Source of the DNA: Xenoacremonium recifei | Taxonomy: Eukaryota > Ascomycota > Sordariomycetes > Hypocreales > Nectriaceae | Direction of reading: 5' to 3' | Assembly: GCA_012184525.1 (NCBI GenBank) | Contig: WOFQ01000069.1 | Span: 62,001 to 126,000, forward strand | Length of the DNA stretch: 64,000 nucleotides | Shown: in pieces, positions 59,129 to 64,000 of the stretch | How positions within the stretch are numbered: position 1 is the stretch's first letter | Layout of the letters: each line of letters starts with the position of its first letter | The notes under the pieces: generated by a model | Seen by the model: only the letters and a program-made list of their open reading frames with translations | What the model was told of the DNA's origin: nothing | Database searches by the model: none | Program-made: the position numbers and the translations under genes

Positions 59129-59999
59129 TTAGAATAGCCTAGGTAACTCTCGAATACCGTCATTTTCAGTCAACCATTCCACTCTTTCCCTTATGATGCT
59201 CCGGTTTCGGGATAGATCTAAGGCTGCCATGTCGTGAAGATATTTGTGAATGAAACTTTCTGTAATGCGTGGCACCCTAACCTTACTAATACCTTCCTCG
59301 AATTGATGAGTACTGACTGGAGTTTTAACTAGAGGATGTGGGCAAGTTACCAAGCTTGGAGCTGAAGCGTCGGTGCCAATGCGCATGATCCTTGATTCGT
59401 TGCAATGGATAACCGGCTGATTCAATCCACCCAACGAACGTGTCGTACGAAATGCCATCGTCATGATGCATGTTGATAGTGTTGTAAGTTTGGAAGCCTG
59501 CGTAAGGCTTTCTGCCAGTTTTGCAAAGAAACCCGCTAATGCATCAACCGGCATGCCATCGTAATGCGTTCTCACGCGGTCGCTATCCACTTGAAGCTCA
59601 TAGAAGCTTGCTGGAGCGAGACCGGTAACAATAAGACTAAGAAAGAGTCGCGTGAACATGCCCGGTACATTGATCTGCCCACAATAGGTTGTATGGGCTA
59701 GAATCATATTTGGGCGGACCACATTGGCTGGTAAACCAACTAATCGTCTTGAATGTAGGAGAATAATGCCGAACTCCATCCTGTATTTTGTATTCACGCT
59801 CACCAAGAGCCTATCTATCCCTATACCCGTCTAGAACAGTTGTTATAACTTCTTGGCAACTAAGAGATGGATCTTGAATAGCTTGGGTAATTCTCTCGTC
59901 AGGAAACAAAGCCGCAACCTGGCGGTTGGACTTAGCCATTTCCTCAAGGCGTCGAGAGGCGCGTTCAAAGTTGATACCATTAGGGATTTTGGCTGACAT
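59129..59999 (-). pseudogene. internally deleted carboxylic acid reductase relic
   Basis: Minus strand. It begins at ATG 59999 like the N-terminus of a carboxylic acid reductase (RRLEEMAKSNRQVAALFPDE, then SCQEVITTVLDGYRDR), hits a TAG, continues as ALGEREYKIQDG, and at about 59745 jumps to the far C-terminal part of the reductase domain: GLPANVVRPNMILAH, GQINVPGMFTRLFLSL, THYDGMPVDA. A one-base shift near 59505 is needed to continue into HHDDGISYDTFVGWIESAGYPLQRI, and a TAA follows near 59328. The end still has VPRITESFIHKYL. About 870 bp remain of a gene normally encoding near 1150 residues: most of the adenylation domain, the carrier domain and the first half of the reductase domain are gone. 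Not functional. Identification rests on remembered family motifs. Confidence 0.75.
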
Positions 60000-61012
60000 C
60001 TTCTACAGGCTTAATCAATTGGATGATGCGTAACTTTCTTTGATGGTCTCGTGTACGCCAATTGGTACTAAGAACAGTGTCGCACAACTCTGGTAAATAC
60101 CTCCCATACAACTTGGGTTTATGCGAACATTCCGCCGAAAATGCCGAGTATTTTGGTAGCACCGTGACGCGATGAACCAACGAGGTCATTTGAGAATGCT
60201 ACGACTCAATGACTTCAGAAGGTTGGGGTCGCCGTAGCTAGCCGCATGTCATTTTAATGAGCCAGTGACCGACAGAAACTAGGAAAATGTTAGTATGAAG
60301 AAACTTAATCCTGCTAATGAATCAATGCACTTCGTCATTTCTCCAGGAGGATCCAACTAAGCCGTGGGGAAAGGAGGTCTGCCTGAATCATGATCAACAA
60401 ACGCGCCGGGTGGTGCTACAAGCGTTACGGGAAGGCGATAACTGGGTTCATCTTCAAGCCTACCTGACTCATTGCGTCAGCCCACACATCCGTTTCAATC
60501 ATCCTTCGTAGCCTAGTGCTTTAGACTATTGTAATTTAGTCAATATGCCGTTGCCGATTTGCATGGCCAACCATGAGTCTCCTATCAGTTGATTTCAAGC
60601 TTCCATCGACACGTTTTCGGAAGAAGACGATTTAATGCAAAAACCGAGTGAATCATGTCATAGGATAAGAACTTAGGTATTCAGGCTCGCTTTGAGCCAC
60701 TCAAAGCTTATAATAGGCTGTTGAGAACGAAGTACTATACGATAGTTTCTATTATACAAACTTGACCTAGGGACAGGAAATATGTCTATATTGCTTTACT
60801 TAATGGAATAGCAGTACAGATGTTGCTTAAAGTCCTGTCGAAATGTCATTAATTTCTACTCAATACACATATTTCCCCTTTTCCATCTTCTTACAAAGTA
60901 GCACCGTGTTCCATTCTAGATCATCATGTTATATCCCCCCCATTAAATGATCTCTCGCAAAGAGTCCTTCATCTTGAGTGGTCATTTGACCTACTTTCCA
61001 GGGTTTAACTTC
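60000..61012. other. intergenic, relic upstream region and MFS 3' flank
   Basis: A 69-codon minus-strand frame at 60189-59980 overlaps the relic's start and has no recognised motif; otherwise nothing is seen. Confidence 0.5.
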
Positions 61013-63288
61013 TTATTCGTCGGCCACGGCTTGAACTTGCTTGCCACGCAACTTCCGTGCCACATCATCTGTCAAGTAGCTGTCATATGACTTCACGGTA
61101 AGGCAGGCAACGGCGAAGCTGAGTATAGCAAAAGCGGTGACGATATACCAAACGTATCTAAGTTTCCTCTATGAGCTTGCCATACGCCTGGATCTAGAAG
61201 GACCGACAGAGGGTTTCGCGCTTACCGAAACGAATCCGCTGCAGCTAGAGTTCTGGCGCGATTGACCGCTGTAGTGATATTGGCATTGATCCCAGGAACT
61301 CCAGTAATATTGGCTGAGCTCGCTAAGAGTTGCGGTAGAGACGATTCTGGCAGCCCTGCCGCTAATGCGGCAGTTGATATTTTCTTCGGGGTGATGCTGG
61401 TCAGTTTGTTATCAAGGACGCTAATGTAGATAGCAGCTTGTAATAATCAGTTCTGAGCTACAAGACTCTTGCCGAGACAACTTACTACATATAGCACCTC
61501 CAGCACTTCTGATAGAGCCCAATGTCCCGAGAGTAACGCCCAAGTCCTCTGGGGGGCATGTCAGCGGTGCAAGGGAGAGTGAAGCAGTTTCGATAATGCC
61601 GACTGACAAGCAAGCCATCAGCATCAACGCGATACCCTTCGCCCTGTCATCTGGATTGAACGAGACCATGCCAGCGGAAAATGCTGTCAGAGACACCGTT
61701 GAAGCTACCAAAATCCATCGATGGTGCATGCGAAAGTAGCGGATCAAGCCGCCTCCAAAGGCTTGTCCAAAGACAGCACCGAGACCTAAAACACACTGGA
61801 AAGTGAAGTTAGATAGTATTGGCAGAAGAGAAGTGGAAGCAATCTATACCTGCTGAAATCCATTCTGAACAATGCTTCCCTTGAAGAGATACTTAACTTC
61901 TTGTGGCCAGAGTATGCTCATACCGTAGTACACTCCACTGCCGACAGAAGCGGTTAGAGTCTAGTTTCTTGGGTCAATTTTCTGCCCGGAGTAGATATTA
62001 GCAGTCTTACCATGGCGATGTACCCACGCGACCTAATTCTATAACGCTGAATTAATACCTTACTTTTGCTTAAGCCTAGCTTTAACTCACAAATAGATGG
62101 GCAGCAATGGGTTCCCCCTATGGACGTAATTATCTAGTCGAAGTAATCAGTCACTGCAGGGACAAATCCATAGGATTCTCCGCATACTAACCGTAATAGA
62201 CGAAGAAGATAGTTGTAAAGAAACCAACGATAATTGTGGTTATCACATGCGCAGATTTCCACGGATATGAACTTCCACCCCAAGAGAGACCCAGGAGCAA
62301 AAGAATGAGGCCCAGGATGAACAGGCACATGCCGATGAAGTCGAAACGTTCAAGCTGACCCACAACCGTACGTTTCTTGTGCAACATATCAAAAGTCGGC
62401 GGATGATAAGAGAGGAAAAGAATGATAACAGTCAACGCTAAGATTGTACCTGTTAGTAATTCATATGCAGAATATTGGGAGTGGATGCGTTACTAGAAAG
62501 GATAAATGCAACCCAAAAGCACCATCTCCAAGACTCAGCGGAGTTGTAGCTTAATTCCTGGGCAATAATTGGACCGAAGCCGAGCAAAGGTACTGCAGAA
62601 AAGAGGATACCTCCAATCCACAGAGGGCGATGCTTGTTAGCAACCACTAGGACTCCTTGTTAGCAGGGAAAGACCATTCGTATCCGATAATATTGCCAGC
62701 AGAGAGAACGGACATTCAGGGAGAGCTACTGTGAAAGAGATCTGAACAGCGGACGCAATCCCGTTCAAGGAATTGGCGGCAATAAGGGCACCAACTGAGG
62801 ATGCGGTGGCGGCAATGATATTTGCAACAACAGAGAGCATGTTCCCTCCGATTAAGAACCAACGCCGGCCGAATATATCAGAAAGTCGCCCAACAAGCAG
62901 GAAAGCTACAGCCGTACCGAGGGTGGAAGAGAGAGCCACCCACGCAATGTTGTTCGAGGGACCCACGGTGTCGTTCATCAATGTCAGGACATTCGACGAG
63001 AGCACCCAACCTGCGGCGGAGGCCATGTATCCAAATGAAAGAGCCTGTTACTCTAAGTTAATAAAGTCAATTTAGGCCTAGCTACCACTTCAATGCATTT
63101 GGTCTTACCACTACGGTTCCTAAGAACCTTGGGCTTTGATAGTAATTGGAGGGGAGATTTGTGCCCAGAGCTTCGGGACTGATGTCAAAAGTATCCTCTT
63201 GGTCCGTCGTATTATCATCTTGCTGGGTTTCGACGTTTTCCTTCAACTCAACTTCGTACTTAGTTTCGACATCTTCAAGTCCGGCCAT
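61013..63288 (-). CDS. MFS transporter, Tri12/siderophore-pump type (14 TM)
   Basis: Ten exons, 63288-63109, 63044-62714, 62646-62494, 62449-62192, 62133-62091, 62038-62011, 61960-61850, 61795-61489, 61436-61226 and 61157-61013, give 588 residues. After a 50-residue acidic N-terminus there are about 14 hydrophobic helices. Family features: GRLSDIFGRRWFLIGGN (MFS loop 2-3), NGIASAVQ, VANKHRPLWIGG, WRWCFWV, then NPLLPIYLIRSRGYIAM and GSIRSAGGAI with LPESSLPQLL near the end, as in trichothecene efflux pumps and relatives. It would export a toxic or secreted small molecule, perhaps the product of the adjacent oxidative genes, or import a siderophore. Two very short exons (43 and 28 bp) restore NPLLPIYLIRSRGYIAM. 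Confidence 0.9.
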
Positions 63289-64000
63289 TCTAGCTTTTTA
63301 GAAGTGATTTCTCTTGAGGGTGAACAAAAATGAGATGCAAGATGGTTTCGACTATTTCAAGGGGGAGAGGCTTTCTTTTGAGTCAGAAAGTGGGATCACA
63401 CCTCTATTTTTATTTTCCGGTCAAACCTCCGGGCAATCTTTTCTCGTGCCTGAGGGCGTGCAAAATTAAGGATTCAGCGTCAGGCATGACTAGTACTAAA
63501 CCACCCATAGTCAAAAACATATGTCTTAATGTAAGCCACCCTTTTCACCCCCCTCACCCCGCTCCTTCCCCAGCAATTGGATGAAAGTCTAGGGCTCCAG
63601 AACTCTGGTCCTCTCAACTAAAGACGCAAATTTTATCATAGTGAGGCATTCGGCTCAAGGATTTTCTGGGCCTCTCAATTCGGGTCCTCGTAAGCATACC
63701 AATTGAAAAAGGTGTACGTAATACTTTTGGAATGATTCAGCATGACTCGGTTACCGCCCCGCCAATTATTGCCAGGACAGTGCTAGATGTATGCCAACTC
63801 AATGATTAGTCAATATCTAGTACCAAGCTTAACTTTGCCTTGTAGCTAATTACGTATCTTCGGAGAACAATGGCATGATAGATATGTTTGATATGTTCAA
63901 GAGTCCTGTATTTATTGGGGGCCTCATGAGAACTCGGAATTGACAGCCCACTAGTCTATCCGGTACGCTTTATCTAAGGCCGGCCCCGAAGTTTTATCTT
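63289..64000. other. intergenic at the right edge
   Basis: Promoter side of the MFS gene; no further gene supported within the window. Confidence 0.55.

Overview
The window is nuclear DNA of a filamentous ascomycete (Pezizomycotina). Genes carry many short GT-AG introns of about 45-100 bp and sit on both strands. The families are typical of moulds: Zn2Cys6 and bZIP-DUF3425 regulators, a HET-domain protein, a Tri12-type MFS pump and fungal-only unknown proteins. The exact genus cannot be fixed from sequence alone; a Eurotiales-like mould is a guess. All gene models were built by hand by joining frames at splice sites, and every multi-exon model closes as a whole number of codons.

Left part (1-17.9 kb): a likely amine/amino-acid catabolic cluster. 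It holds the 3' part of an isocitrate-lyase-like gene that has lost the catalytic motif, a Zn2Cys6 regulator, a small SnoaL/NTF2-like protein, an amino-acid/GABA-type permease, a succinate-semialdehyde-dehydrogenase-like ALDH, a class I/II PLP aminotransferase, a class I glutamine-amidotransferase-like hydrolase, a second Zn2Cys6 regulator, and a copper amine oxidase ending in SKL (peroxisomal). Together they could take up an amine, oxidise it to an aldehyde and then an acid, and transfer or hydrolyse the nitrogen. The hexamer TCGGAC/GTCCGA recurs in the promoters of this block, including a perfect 7-bp-arm inverted repeat between the ALDH and aminotransferase genes, which suggests a local regulon.

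Middle (18-46 kb): ordinary mixed gene content. In order: a 1372-residue uncharacterised fungal protein, a bZIP-DUF3425 factor, an SDR, a HET-domain protein, a secreted serine carboxypeptidase, a decayed kinesin motor gene in a gene-poor stretch, a secreted GH43 arabinanase, a GNAT acetyltransferase, a nucleoside hydrolase, an MFS sugar transporter, and two uncharacterised proteins.

Right part (47-64 kb): an APC-family permease and a glutathione S-transferase. They are followed by a possible small secondary-metabolism or xenobiotic cluster: bZIP-DUF3425 regulator, SDR, Baeyer-Villiger-type flavin monooxygenase, an internally deleted carboxylic acid reductase relic, and a Tri12-type MFS transporter. 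The reductase relic suggests that the cluster has lost one enzyme.
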